DNA of 64,000 bases from Synechococcus sp. 1G10 (GTDB lineage Bacteria > Cyanobacteriota > Cyanobacteriia > PCC-6307 > Cyanobiaceae). The position numbers and the translations under genes were made by a program. Where the stretch lies: contig NZ_NQKW01000017.1 in assembly GCF_002252625.1 (NCBI RefSeq), forward strand, positions 1-64,000, in the 5' to 3' direction. Below the pieces are notes generated by a model that worked only from the letters and a program-made list of their open reading frames with translations, was not told the origin of the DNA and did no database searches. The stretch's first letter is position 1; every line of letters starts with the position of its first letter. Positions 9,433-17,628 of the stretch are shown here, piece by piece.

Positions 9433-10758
9433 ATGACGAAACCGATGCTGGATCGGCTCTTCAACCCAGGACGCCGCTGGAGCCGGCGCGAGCTGATGGG
9501 GAGTGCCCTGGTCGCGCTGCTGGCCGGCTGCGGGATCCGTCGCTCCAGCGAACCTGAGCTTCAGTTCTGGACCCTTGATCTGGCCCCCAAGTTCAACGAT
9601 TACCTGCGTGGGGTGATCGCCGCCTGGGAGCAGGAGAATCCGGGCCTCAAGGTGCGCTGGACCGATGTGCCCTGGGGGTCGGTGGAGCGCAAGCTGCTGG
9701 CGGCGGTGTTCGCCCGCACGGCGCCGGATGTGGTGAACCTGAACCCGCTGTTTGCAGCCAACCTCGCCAGCAAGGGAGGGCTGCTGGATCTGGATCCGCT
9801 TCTGCCGCCGGATGCCGGCGCCGGTTATCTGCCTCTGATCTGGCAGGCCAGCCGCCAGGACGGCAGGCAGTTCGCCATCCCCTGGTATCTCACCGCGCGG
9901 ATCTCCCTGAGCAACCGGGATCTGCTCAGCCGGGCGGGTTACAGCCAGCCCCCCAGCCGCTGGGAGGAGGTGCCGGCCTTCGCGGAGGCGGTCAGGCGCC
10001 GCACCGGCATGTACGCCCTGTTCGTCACGGTGGTGCCCGACGACTCGGCGGAGTTGCTGGAGTCGATGGTGCAGATGGGTGTGACCCTGCAGGATCAGCG
10101 CCAGCGGGCCGCGTTCAACACCCCGGCGGGCCGCCGGGCCTTCGCTTTCTGGAGCGACCTCTACCGGCGGGGCCTGCTGCCGCGGGAGGTGGTGAGCCAG
10201 GGCTACCGCAGGGCGGTGGAGCTCTACCAGAGCGGTGAGCTGGCCCTGCTCTCCAGCGGCGCCGAGTTCCTGCGCAGCATTCAGACCAATGCCCCCGGCA
10301 TTGCCGCCCTCACCAGGCCCGGGCCGCCGCTGACGGGCCCCGACGGATTGGCGAATGTGGCGGTGATGAATCTGGCCGTTTCGCGCCAGAGCACCAGAGC
10401 CAAGCAGGCGCTCAGTTTTGCCCTGTATCTCACCAATGCCGCCAACCAGGCCCGTTTCGCTGAGGAAGCCCGGGTGCTGCCTTCGGCGCGGCAGGCCCTG
10501 GAGAGCATCGAGCAGGGATTGCGCCAGCAGACGCCCGCAGATGCCAAGGAGCAGCTGGTGCGGCAAGCGCGGCTGCAGTCGGTTGAGACCCTCGGCCGCG
10601 CGCGGGTGCTGGTGCCAGCCACCCCCGGTGTGAAGCGGCTCCAGGCGATTCTCTACCGCCAGCTGCAGAAGGCCATGCTCGGCCAGATCGAGAGCGATCA
10701 GGCGCTGGCGGAAGCGGAACGCGAGTGGAACGTCTATGCCGAAGCCCGCTGGCCCTGA
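9433..10758 (+). CDS. Extracellular solute-binding lipoprotein (sugar ABC transporter type), orphan in the mre operon
   Basis: This 441-residue protein starts MTKPMLDRLF, has a basic RRWSRREL segment and then a lipoprotein signal ending LLAGCG, so it should be lipid-anchored on the outer face of the inner membrane. The mature part is a family 1 (maltose/glycerol-3-phosphate) binding-protein fold: LQFWTLDLAPKFNDYL, PDVVNLNPLF, WYLTARISLSNRDLLSRAG and LANVAVMNLAVS. ATG at 9433 is chosen over the longer frame from 9409 because it lies just outside mreD. No permease or ATPase gene is nearby. Either the rest of the transporter is elsewhere, or the protein has a cell-envelope role with MreBCD. Confidence 0.85.
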   Translation: MTKPMLDRLFNPGRRWSRRELMGSALVALLAGCGIRRSSEPELQFWTLDLAPKFNDYLRGVIAAWEQENPGLKVRWTDVPWGSVERKLLAAVFARTAPDVVNLNPLFAANLASKGGLLDLDPLLPPDAGAGYLPLIWQASRQDGRQFAIPWYLTARISLSNRDLLSRAGYSQPPSRWEEVPAFAEAVRRRTGMYALFVTVVPDDSAELLESMVQMGVTLQDQRQRAAFNTPAGRRAFAFWSDLYRRGLLPREVVSQGYRRAVELYQSGELALLSSGAEFLRSIQTNAPGIAALTRPGPPLTGPDGLANVAVMNLAVSRQSTRAKQALSFALYLTNAANQARFAEEARVLPSARQALESIEQGLRQQTPADAKEQLVRQARLQSVETLGRARVLVPATPGVKRLQAILYRQLQKAMLGQIESDQALAEAEREWNVYAEARWP

Positions 10759-10858
10759 TCTGGCACTGCCCCCTCACTTATGGAATAAATCATTAAGTCT
10801 TGGCTGAGTCCCTGCGCAGAGCCAGGAGGCCCGCCGCTTCGTAACTACCTCTCAAGGT

Positions 10859-11695
10859 ATGGTTGCTTTTCTTCATGACTGGACTCCGATGCCTCTGGAA
10901 GCGGATCCCCGGCTACAGCAGGGTGAATCTTCCCCGGAGTCTTCATCAGAACCCCGCGCCACCGTGCTGGTGGTCGACGACGAAGCCACTGTGCGGCGTG
11001 TGCTGGTGATGCGCCTTCAGCTGGCCGGCTACAGGGTGGTCTGCGCCGAAGACGGTGAGCAGGCCCTGGCCCTTTTCCATGACGAGCAGCCCGATCTGGT
11101 GGTGCTCGATGTGATGCTGCCCAAGCTGGATGGATTCGCCGTCTGTCGCAGGTTGCGGGCCGAATCCTGCGTGCCGATCATTTTTCTCTCGGCTCTTGAT
11201 GCCATCGCCGAGCGGGTGGCTGGCCTGGATCTCGGCGCCGACGACTACCTGCCCAAGCCCTTCAGTCCCAAGGAGCTCGAAGCCCGCATCGCCACCATCC
11301 TGCGGCGGGTGGGCCGGGGCTCCGCCGCCGCCGAACCGCGCGACGTGCCTCCCGGACAGGGAGTGATGCGCGTGGGCGATCTGGTGGTCGATACCAACCG
11401 CCGCCAGGTCACCCGTGATGGTGAGCGCATCGGTCTCACCTATACAGAATTCAGCCTGCTGGAGCTGCTCTTCCGCGACCCCGGCCGGGTGGTGCCACGG
11501 GCCGAGATCCTCGAGCAGCTCTGGGGCTATCCCCCCCGCCGTGCCGCCGACCTGCGCGTGGTCGATGTCTATGTGGCCCGTCTGCGCGGCAAGCTCGAGC
11601 CCGACCCGCGCAATCCCGAGCTGATCCTGACGGTGCGAGGCACCGGCTATGCCTCCCAGCGGATGGCCGAGGCGGCCGTTGCGGCCACCGCCTGA
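10859..11695 (+). CDS. RpaB-like OmpR-family response regulator
   Basis: Receiver domain: [30 protein letters not shown] (phospho-accepting Asp near residue 84), [20 protein letters not shown] and the [12 protein letters not shown] lysine. It is followed by a winged-helix DNA-binding domain with [20 protein letters not shown] and [16 protein letters not shown]. The closest pattern I recognise is RpaB, the high-light/redox regulator of cyanobacteria. Differences in the receiver ([23 protein letters not shown] rather than TALGDVADRITGLELG) suggest a paralogue rather than RpaB itself. Start: ATG 10859, with ATG 10889 as an equally possible alternative; neither has a strong ribosome-binding site. 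No histidine kinase is adjacent. Confidence 0.88.
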   Translation: MVAFLHDWTPMPLEADPRLQQGESSPESSSEPRATVLVVDDEATVRRVLVMRLQLAGYRVVCAEDGEQALALFHDEQPDLVVLDVMLPKLDGFAVCRRLRAESCVPIIFLSALDAIAERVAGLDLGADDYLPKPFSPKELEARIATILRRVGRGSAAAEPRDVPPGQGVMRVGDLVVDTNRRQVTRDGERIGLTYTEFSLLELLFRDPGRVVPRAEILEQLWGYPPRRAADLRVVDVYVARLRGKLEPDPRNPELILTVRGTGYASQRMAEAAVAATA

Positions 11696-11745
11696 GGCCC
11701 TCGGCCCTTTCTGAGCTCCTCGGTCCTTCAGGATGGGGCTCCTGT

Positions 11746-13281
11746 TTGAGTTTCGCCGCCTTGCCGGAGACGCGCTTCAACCGCCTGGAGCAGGCCCGCC
11801 TGGAGAAGGCTGAGGTTCTCAGGGGCCTGGGCCTTGCTCCCTACGGGCTGCGCTTCGATCCCAGCCATCGCCACGCCGAGCTGCAGCGTCAGCATGCCGA
11901 TCTGGCCAACGGCCAGGAGCGCGATGAGAAGGTTTCGGTGGCTGGACGGGTGATGACCCGCCGGGTGATGGGCAAGCTGGCCTTCTTCACCCTGCTCGAT
12001 GAGACCGGCCCGATCCAGCTGTTCATCGAGAAGGCCACCCTGGCGGCTGCCCTGCCGGATCAGCCCGAGGCCTTTGCCCAGCTCACCACCCTGGTGGACA
12101 GTGGCGACTGGATCGGCGTGAGCGGAAGCCTGCGCCGCACTGACCGCGGCGAGCTCTCGGTGAAGGTGACCGACTGGCAGATGCTCAGCAAGGCCCTGCA
12201 GCCCCTTCCCGACAAGTGGCACGGCCTGGCGGACGTGGAGAAGCGCTACCGCCAGCGCTACCTCGATCTGGTGGTCTCCCCCCAGACCCGCGAGACCTTC
12301 CGGCGCCGGGCCCTGCTGGTAAGCGGCATCCGCCGCTGGCTGGATGAGCGCCAGTTCCTGGAGATCGAAACGCCGGTCCTCAATGCCGAGGCTGGCGGCG
12401 CCGAAGCCCGGCCCTTCACCACCCACCACAACACCCTCGATCTGCCGCTGGTGCTGCGGATCGCCACCGAATTGCACCTCAAGCGGCTGGTGGTGGGCGG
12501 CTTCGAGCGGGTCTACGAACTGGGCCGGATCTTCCGCAACGAAGGGGTGAGCACGCGCCACAACCCCGAATTCACCACGGTCGAGATCTATCAGGCCTAC
12601 ACCGATTACACCGACATGATGGCGCTCACCGAGGACCTGATTGCTTCGGTCTGCCAGCAAGTGTGCGGCACCACGGTGATCGAGTATCAGGGCACCACCA
12701 TTGATCTGACCCCCCCCTGGCGGCGGGCCACCATGCATGAGCTGGTGGAGCAGGCCACGGGCCTGGATTTCAACGGTTTCAGCAGCCGCGAGCAGGCCGC
12801 TGAAGCCATGGCCGCTGCGGGTCTGGAGGTGCCTGAGTCGGCCGACAGCGTCGGTCGTCTGCTCAACGAAGCCTTTGAGCAACGGGTGGAGGAGTCGCTG
12901 ATTCAGCCCATCTTCGTGACCGACTACCCGGTGGAGATCTCCCCACTGGCCCGTGCCCACCGCAGCAAGCCAGGGCTGGTGGAGCGCTTCGAGTTGTTCA
13001 TCGTGGGCCGGGAAACCGCCAACGCCTTCAGTGAGCTGATCGATCCGCTCGACCAGCGCCGGCGCCTGGAGGCCCAGCAGGAGCGCCGCATTGACGGTGA
13101 TCTCGAGGCCCACGGGGTCGACGAAGACTTTCTCCATGCGCTTGAAGTGGGCATGCCCCCCACCGGCGGGCTTGGCATCGGCATCGACCGGCTGGCGATG
13201 CTGCTCACCGACAGCCCGAGTATCCGCGACGTGATCGCCTTCCCCCTGCTGCGGCCGGAAGCCCCGCCGCCGGTGGGCTGA
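11746..13281 (+). CDS. lysS: Lysyl-tRNA synthetase (class II)
   Basis: This roughly 511-residue enzyme attaches lysine to tRNA-Lys. An N-terminal OB-fold ([20 protein letters not shown]) binds the anticodon. The class II core follows, with motif 2 ([18 protein letters not shown]) and motif 3 ([16 protein letters not shown]). The reported start is a TTG at 11746; no in-frame ATG or GTG lies close by upstream, and homology begins around residue 8 ([15 protein letters not shown]). The gene follows the response regulator by about 50 bases. Confidence 0.96.
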   Translation: MSFAALPETRFNRLEQARLEKAEVLRGLGLAPYGLRFDPSHRHAELQRQHADLANGQERDEKVSVAGRVMTRRVMGKLAFFTLLDETGPIQLFIEKATLAAALPDQPEAFAQLTTLVDSGDWIGVSGSLRRTDRGELSVKVTDWQMLSKALQPLPDKWHGLADVEKRYRQRYLDLVVSPQTRETFRRRALLVSGIRRWLDERQFLEIETPVLNAEAGGAEARPFTTHHNTLDLPLVLRIATELHLKRLVVGGFERVYELGRIFRNEGVSTRHNPEFTTVEIYQAYTDYTDMMALTEDLIASVCQQVCGTTVIEYQGTTIDLTPPWRRATMHELVEQATGLDFNGFSSREQAAEAMAAAGLEVPESADSVGRLLNEAFEQRVEESLIQPIFVTDYPVEISPLARAHRSKPGLVERFELFIVGRETANAFSELIDPLDQRRRLEAQQERRIDGDLEAHGVDEDFLHALEVGMPPTGGLGIGIDRLAMLLTDSPSIRDVIAFPLLRPEAPPPVG

Positions 13282-13294
13282 TCCGGCGCAATGA

Positions 13295-13300
13295 GATAAT
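13295..13300 (+). promoter_or_regulatory. Probable -10 element for the small gene behind lysS
   Basis: GATAAT 29 bases ahead of the start at 13329. It suggests the small gene has its own promoter in the short gap after lysS. I see no good -35. The same hexamer precedes tRNA-Arg (54258) and ndhS (52781). Confidence 0.4.
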
Positions 13301-13328
13301 GGAGCCTAATTGGACTATCCCCCAGCCC

Positions 13329-13592
13329 ATGAGCGGTGAGCGCGTCGGTTTCCGCTTCAAACACGCGGATGCGGTGGTCAAGCGCAATCCCCAGGGCCGC
13401 TCCCGCCGGGGCTGGGTGATGGAGCCTGTGGAGCAGACCACCAGCCGTGGCACCAAGATGCCGGCCTATCGCATCCGCTGGCGCGACAGTGAACGCCCAG
13501 AGATCGTGCTGCAGCACATGCTGATCGCCGATCCAGATCCCACGCCTCCCCCTGAGGGGGTGAGCCTGGAGCCACCTGCTCCCAAGAAATAA
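13329..13592 (+). CDS. Small conserved picocyanobacterial protein of unknown function
   Basis: This 87-residue soluble protein begins MSGERVGFRFKHADAVVKRN and contains RSRRGWVMEPVEQTTSRGTK. It is rich in Arg/Lys in its first half and proline in its tail (DPTPPPEGV). It resembles a small protein commonly found near lysS in marine and freshwater Synechococcus; no function is known to me. The basic half and short length would suit an RNA- or nucleic-acid-binding role, but that is a guess. The longer frame from 13299 is rejected because homology starts at the ATG at 13329. Confidence 0.8.
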   Translation: MSGERVGFRFKHADAVVKRNPQGRSRRGWVMEPVEQTTSRGTKMPAYRIRWRDSERPEIVLQHMLIADPDPTPPPEGVSLEPPAPKK

Positions 13593-13641
13593 GTCTGTTC
13601 GCCCGTTCAATCCCCTTGCCTGTGCCCTTCAGCTCAGCTGT

Positions 13642-14442
13642 TCAACTCCAGCCCTTGAGGCGGTACACGAGCAGGCCCAGATGTTCCTTGATGGCCAGGC
13701 TGCTCAGCAGCAGGGATCCGGCGTCTGGCCAGAGTGACAGCAACACCGATCCGGCGGTGGGCGTGCCGAGCTGATCGCGGGCCGGCAACAGGTAGTCGCA
13801 GGCCACCGGCACAACCTGGAGCCCGCTCTGGCGGCGGAAGCTGGCCAGCGCTCTGGGCATGTGCAGGGCGCTGGTCACCAGCAGAACAGTGGACCAGTCG
13901 CGGGATCTGCCGATCCGGCGCAGATCCCTCGCCTCCTCGGCGGTGGTCCTGGCCTGATCACTGAGCAGAAGGCGATCAGCGGGGACCCCCAGCTCCAGTG
14001 CCAGGTTGCGGGCGCTTATGGCTTCGGCAGGCGCTGGGTCCCCACTGCTGAAGCTCACCCGGCCTCCGCTCAGCAGCAGCAAGGGCGCCCGCTCCTCCCG
14101 CAGCAGCCGGATCCCGCTCAGCAGCCGGTCGCCGGCCTCATTCACCTCCACTCCGCTCCTGGGGGGCAAAGCCGCCCGCAGGCCCCCGCCCAGGACCACG
14201 ATGGCGTCACCCCTGGGCAGGGGCGAGGGGGTCAGGGCCGCGCTGCGGGCCTCCAGCCCCCAGACCAGTTCCCTGGCTGTGAGCGGCATGGCGCTGATCC
14301 AGAGCAGAGCCAGGCCAAGGCCCCCAAGGGGGCCGCTCCAGCGGCGTCGCGGCCCCACCAGCAGGCCAGCCAGAGTGAGCAGCAGGCCCAGGCTCAGGGG
14401 ATAGAGCAGTTGCGGCAGCAGTTTCGAGAACAGAAAGCCCAA
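13642..14442 (-). CDS. YdcF/SanA-like (DUF218) membrane-anchored protein
   Basis: This 266-residue protein has two N-terminal membrane helices (LYPLSLGLLLTLAGLLVG and GLGLALLWISAMPLTA). A DUF218 domain follows: GDAIVVLGGGLRA, a conserved LLLLSGGRVS strand, the acidic ARTTAEEARDLR helix, and LLVTSALHMPRALASFRRQ. Family members (YdcF, SanA, ElyC) are linked to envelope integrity and lipid-carrier handling, but a catalytic reaction is not established. It is the last gene of the minus-strand group that includes the ergothioneine genes, 16 bases behind the coiled-coil protein, so co-transcription is possible. Confidence 0.88.
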   Translation of the reverse strand: MGFLFSKLLPQLLYPLSLGLLLTLAGLLVGPRRRWSGPLGGLGLALLWISAMPLTARELVWGLEARSAALTPSPLPRGDAIVVLGGGLRAALPPRSGVEVNEAGDRLLSGIRLLREERAPLLLLSGGRVSFSSGDPAPAEAISARNLALELGVPADRLLLSDQARTTAEEARDLRRIGRSRDWSTVLLVTSALHMPRALASFRRQSGLQVVPVACDYLLPARDQLGTPTAGSVLLSLWPDAGSLLLSSLAIKEHLGLLVYRLKGWS

Positions 14443-14458
14443 GCGACGGATCTCCCGC

Positions 14459-14992
14459 TCAGGGGCTTGAAGGTCTGGAGCGGCGGCGCAGCTCCTCCAG
14501 CTCCTGGCGTGATTCGAAGTCAGCCCAGGCCTGCTCCAGGTCGGCCTCGGCCGGTGGGGCTGCAGCAGCGGCGGGCCGGCTGGCGGGTTTGCCGGATCCG
14601 GGGCGCGGCCGCTGCTCCAGCTCCTGCAACTCCTGCTCCACCCGGGCGAACTCCTTGCCCAGTTCCCCCAGCTGCTGCCAGCGGTCGCGTCCCTGGCCCA
14701 TCAGCTGACCCTGATGGGCTTCGGCTCGTCCCGCCAGCTCCTGGGCACCGGCGACGCGGGCCCGCTGCACCCGCTCCTGCCACTGGGTGATCTCGCTGGC
14801 GATCTGCAGCAGGGCCTGACGCAGCTGCTCGGCCTGGGCCTGGATCTGCAGGCGCCGCTGGCGCAGGCGCCGTTGGCGCTCCTGCAGCTCCTCCAGTTCC
14901 AGCAGCTCCTGCTGGCCTGGGTGGTTTCCCAGGAAGGCTTCCAGCTGCTGCTCCAGCTGGGACTCCAGCTGATCGAACCAGCTGTTGCTCAT
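14459..14992 (-). CDS. Coiled-coil protein of the ergothioneine gene cluster (hercynine-metabolism-associated)
   Basis: This 177-residue protein is dominated by a long Glu/Gln/Arg/Leu helix from about residue 6 to 125, with heptad-like repeats (LEELQERQRRLRQRRLQIQA). A proline/alanine-rich linker and an acidic C-terminal helix follow. No catalytic motif, signal peptide or membrane segment is visible. It lies in the same direction behind egtB, egtD and the 74-residue gene, with a gap of 19 bases. Proteins of this kind are annotated in picocyanobacteria only by that association. A scaffold or structural role is possible; nothing in the sequence proves a part in ergothioneine synthesis. Confidence 0.75.
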   Translation of the reverse strand: MSNSWFDQLESQLEQQLEAFLGNHPGQQELLELEELQERQRRLRQRRLQIQAQAEQLRQALLQIASEITQWQERVQRARVAGAQELAGRAEAHQGQLMGQGRDRWQQLGELGKEFARVEQELQELEQRPRPGSGKPASRPAAAAAPPAEADLEQAWADFESRQELEELRRRSRPSSP

Positions 14993-15011
14993 GGGCGTGT
15001 CACGGACGAGT

Positions 15012-15236
15012 TCACTCCGGGGCTCGGGTGATCAGGGGAGCTTCGATCTCTTCTTCCAGGGGTGTGATTGCCGCTTCGCGGGAGCGCAGCAGCAGCTGGG
15101 TGAGACGGGCGATCGCCCCTTCACCGAGGTCCTGACCACCGATGCGGTCGAAAGCTTCGCGGTAGAGCTGCTCCAGTTGTTCGATCAAGTCTTCGCGGGT
15201 TTCGCGCATCGCCCGCCGCTGGTCGTCCCTGCTCAT
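15012..15236 (-). CDS. Small conserved protein of the ergothioneine cluster
   Basis: This 74-residue protein, MSRDDQRRAMRETREDLIEQ followed by LEQLYREAF, is a helical, highly charged polypeptide. It has a short conserved middle (GAIARLTQLLLRSREAAITPL) and a loose tail. It is encoded 21 bases behind egtD and 19 bases ahead of the coiled-coil gene on the same strand. The regular co-occurrence with egtB-egtD in picocyanobacteria earned such proteins a hercynine-metabolism label, but no biochemical role is known to me. It could bind the coiled-coil neighbour. Confidence 0.75.
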   Translation of the reverse strand: MSRDDQRRAMRETREDLIEQLEQLYREAFDRIGGQDLGEGAIARLTQLLLRSREAAITPLEEEIEAPLITRAPE

Positions 15237-15257
15237 CGCTGGCCTTCTCGCTGCTGA

Positions 15258-16307
15258 TCAGATGCTGAGTCTGCCCGGTGCGGCTCCCACTGTCGCCGGT
15301 TGCAGCAGGTGCAGGCTGAAGCTGCCGTCGTCGGCGCTCCAGCGCTCCAGGGAGTGCCAGCCCGCCGCCGCCGCCAGGGCGGTGAAGGCCTCCGGGCTGT
15401 ACTTGTGGCTGTACTCGGTGATCAGGGCTTCGCCGGCTGTGAACTGCCAGCTGGTTCCAGCGAGGCTCACCTGCTGGTCGCGCGCGCTCACCAGGGCCAT
15501 GGCGATGCGCGAGTCCCGCGCCTGCCAGTGGGCCTCATAGCGGAAGCTGCCGGGATCGAAGCTGCCTGCCAACTCCCGGTTGAGCCGCACCAGCAGGTTG
15601 CGGGCAAAAGCGGCGGAGTGGCCGGCCCGGTCGTTGTAGGCGGCTTCGAGCGCCGCAACCGAGCGTGGCTGGTCGATGCCGATCAGCAGCAGCCCATTGC
15701 TCCCCAGCAGCCGGGCGAACTGGGCCAGCAGGGTCACGGCTTCGTCGTGATCGAAGTTGCCCAGGGAGCTGCCGGGGTAGAAGCCGAGCCGCCGCTGCCC
15801 CGCCAAAAGGGGTAGTTCAGGCAGCTGCTCGAGCAGGCTGTAGTCGCAGCAGATGCCCAGTACCGGGATGGTGGGATGGCGTTGCTGCAGGTTGCGGCAG
15901 GCCTGCTGCAGATGCTCGGCGCTGATGTCGAGGGCCACGTAGGCGGGCGGAGCCAGGGCCTCCAGAAGCGGAGACACCTTGCGGGCGCTGCCGGCGCCGA
16001 ACTCCACCAGCACCCCCTCGCCCAGGGCCGTGGCGATGGCGGGGGCATGGCGTTTGAGCAGGGCGGTTTCGGTGCGGGTGAGGCCGTACTCCGGTTGTTC
16101 GCAGATGGCATCGAACAGGCGGGAGCCCTCGTTGTCGTACAGGAACCAGGCCGGCAGTTGCTTGGGTGTGCGGTTCAGCCCCTCGATCACCAGCCGGGCC
16201 ATGTCGGCCGGGGCTGGATGCAGATCGAGCATGGTGATGGCAGGCTCCGGCGGCTGCGGGGGCGCCGGTGTGACCGGCCGGGAGCTGAGGCCGGACCGCC
16301 TGCTCAT
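15258..16307 (-). CDS. egtD: EgtD, L-histidine N-alpha-methyltransferase
   Basis: This 349-residue SAM-dependent enzyme trimethylates histidine to hercynine, the first step of ergothioneine synthesis. Family marks: PAWFLYDNEGSRLFDAICEQ, PEYGLTRTETALLKRHAPAI, the SAM loop LVEFGAGSARKVSPLL, FYPGSSLGNFDHDEA and LLIGIDQPRS. Length is normal (about 320-350). Its ATG overlaps the stop of egtB in an ATGA junction, which points to coupled translation. The first 25 residues (SSRPVTPAPPQPPEP) are not conserved. The by-product SAH would be handled by AhcY (4208-5668). Confidence 0.95.
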   Translation of the reverse strand: MSRRSGLSSRPVTPAPPQPPEPAITMLDLHPAPADMARLVIEGLNRTPKQLPAWFLYDNEGSRLFDAICEQPEYGLTRTETALLKRHAPAIATALGEGVLVEFGAGSARKVSPLLEALAPPAYVALDISAEHLQQACRNLQQRHPTIPVLGICCDYSLLEQLPELPLLAGQRRLGFYPGSSLGNFDHDEAVTLLAQFARLLGSNGLLLIGIDQPRSVAALEAAYNDRAGHSAAFARNLLVRLNRELAGSFDPGSFRYEAHWQARDSRIAMALVSARDQQVSLAGTSWQFTAGEALITEYSHKYSPEAFTALAAAAGWHSLERWSADDGSFSLHLLQPATVGAAPGRLSI

Positions 16308-17527
16308 CGCCGGTCCTGGGCCAGGCGCAGTCCACTGGCCATCCAGCGGCTGGCAGGCGGGAAGAAGTTGCGGTAGGTGAGGCGGCTGTGGCCGGGCGGA
16401 GTGAAATCGCTGCCACCGCGCAGCACCATCTGGGAACTCATGAATTTGCCGTTGTATTCACCGACCGCGCCGGCGGCCGGCTCGAAGCCCGGGTAGGGAC
16501 GGTACGCGCTGGCGGTCCACTGCCACACCTGATCCTCTAGCTCCCCCATGGCGGGGTGGGCGGCGCGGGCGGCGGTTTCCCATTCGGCTTCCGTCGGCAG
16601 GCGCGCACAGGCCCAGCGGGCGTAGGCGTCGGCCTCGAACCAGCTCAGATGCCGCACCGGCGACTCCGGACGCAGGGGGCGCCTCCCCTCCAGACTGAAC
16701 TCCCAGCCCCAGCCGTCGCGTTCAGAGCCGCGCCAGTAGCGGGGTGCCCGCCAGTTGCGCGCCTGCACCAGAGCCCAGCCTTCGCTCATCCAGAGCTCGG
16801 GTCGGCGGTAGCCCCCAGCGTCGATGAAGGCCGCGAATTCCCCATTGCGCACCAGCCGGCTGGCGATCGCATGGGGCTCCAGCCAGTGGCGGTGCCGTGG
16901 CGCTTCGTTATCGAAGTGGAAGCCGCCCTCAGGATCGGCGCCGATCTCCACCAGGCCGCCGGGATGCTCGATCCATTGCATGGCCGCCGCCACATCGCCA
17001 GTGGCGGCGGCGGGCTGGCGGTAGGCGGGCTCCAGGGGGTTGCGGCTGAAGCCATCGAGCAGATCCATCAGCAGCAGCTCCTGGTGCTGCTGCTCGTGCT
17101 GCAGTCCCAGCTCCAGCAGTGCCAGCACCGGCGCCGCCTTGAGCTGGGGTTGACGGACCAGCTGCTCCAGCAGCTCCTCCAGCCCTGCGTCAACCCGTTG
17201 CCGCCAGGCCATCACCTCCCGCATCGGTGGACGGGAGAGCAGCCCCCGCTGGGGGCGGGGGTGACGCTCGCCGATCGTGTCGTAGTAGGAGTTGAACAAG
17301 TAGCCCCAGCGGCTGTCGGCCTGTCCGTGGCCCGGCAGGTAGGGCTGGAGCAGGAAAGTCTCGAAGAACCAGGTGGTGTGGCCGAGATGCCACTTGGGCG
17401 GGCTGGCGTCAGCCATGCCCTGCAGACAGAGGTCTTCAGGCTCCAGATCGGCCACCAGCTCCTCGCTGTGGCGGCGGATCGTCCCCAGCCGCTCCAGCAG
17501 GGCCGCGCTTGATGCCGCGGAAGCCAT
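16304..17527 (-). CDS. egtB: EgtB, iron-dependent sulfoxide synthase of ergothioneine synthesis
   Basis: This 407-residue protein has an N-terminal DinB_2-like helical domain supplying the three iron ligands: H50 (LGHTTWFFETFLL) and H144/H148 (HEQQHQE). A formylglycine-generating-enzyme fold follows (RLPTEAEWETAAR, VLRGGSDFTPPGHSRLTYRN, FPPASRWMASGLRLA). EgtB joins a thiol (gamma-glutamylcysteine or cysteine) to hercynine with oxygen. No egtC amidohydrolase or egtA lies next door, so the thiol donor may be cysteine itself; that is inference. The C-S lyase for the last step is also not in the window. Divergent from a cysteine synthase gene 101 bases away. Confidence 0.95.
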   Translation of the reverse strand: MASAASSAALLERLGTIRRHSEELVADLEPEDLCLQGMADASPPKWHLGHTTWFFETFLLQPYLPGHGQADSRWGYLFNSYYDTIGERHPRPQRGLLSRPPMREVMAWRQRVDAGLEELLEQLVRQPQLKAAPVLALLELGLQHEQQHQELLLMDLLDGFSRNPLEPAYRQPAAATGDVAAAMQWIEHPGGLVEIGADPEGGFHFDNEAPRHRHWLEPHAIASRLVRNGEFAAFIDAGGYRRPELWMSEGWALVQARNWRAPRYWRGSERDGWGWEFSLEGRRPLRPESPVRHLSWFEADAYARWACARLPTEAEWETAARAAHPAMGELEDQVWQWTASAYRPYPGFEPAAGAVGEYNGKFMSSQMVLRGGSDFTPPGHSRLTYRNFFPPASRWMASGLRLAQDRR

Positions 17528-17628
17528 GGCATGGGGGACAAGCTGCGGGAGAGCCTAGGCGTGATCGGCGGGCGCGGCTGACCCCCTTACGATCGGCCAC
17601 AGCCAACCGTTGCGACACAGCCGCTGCC

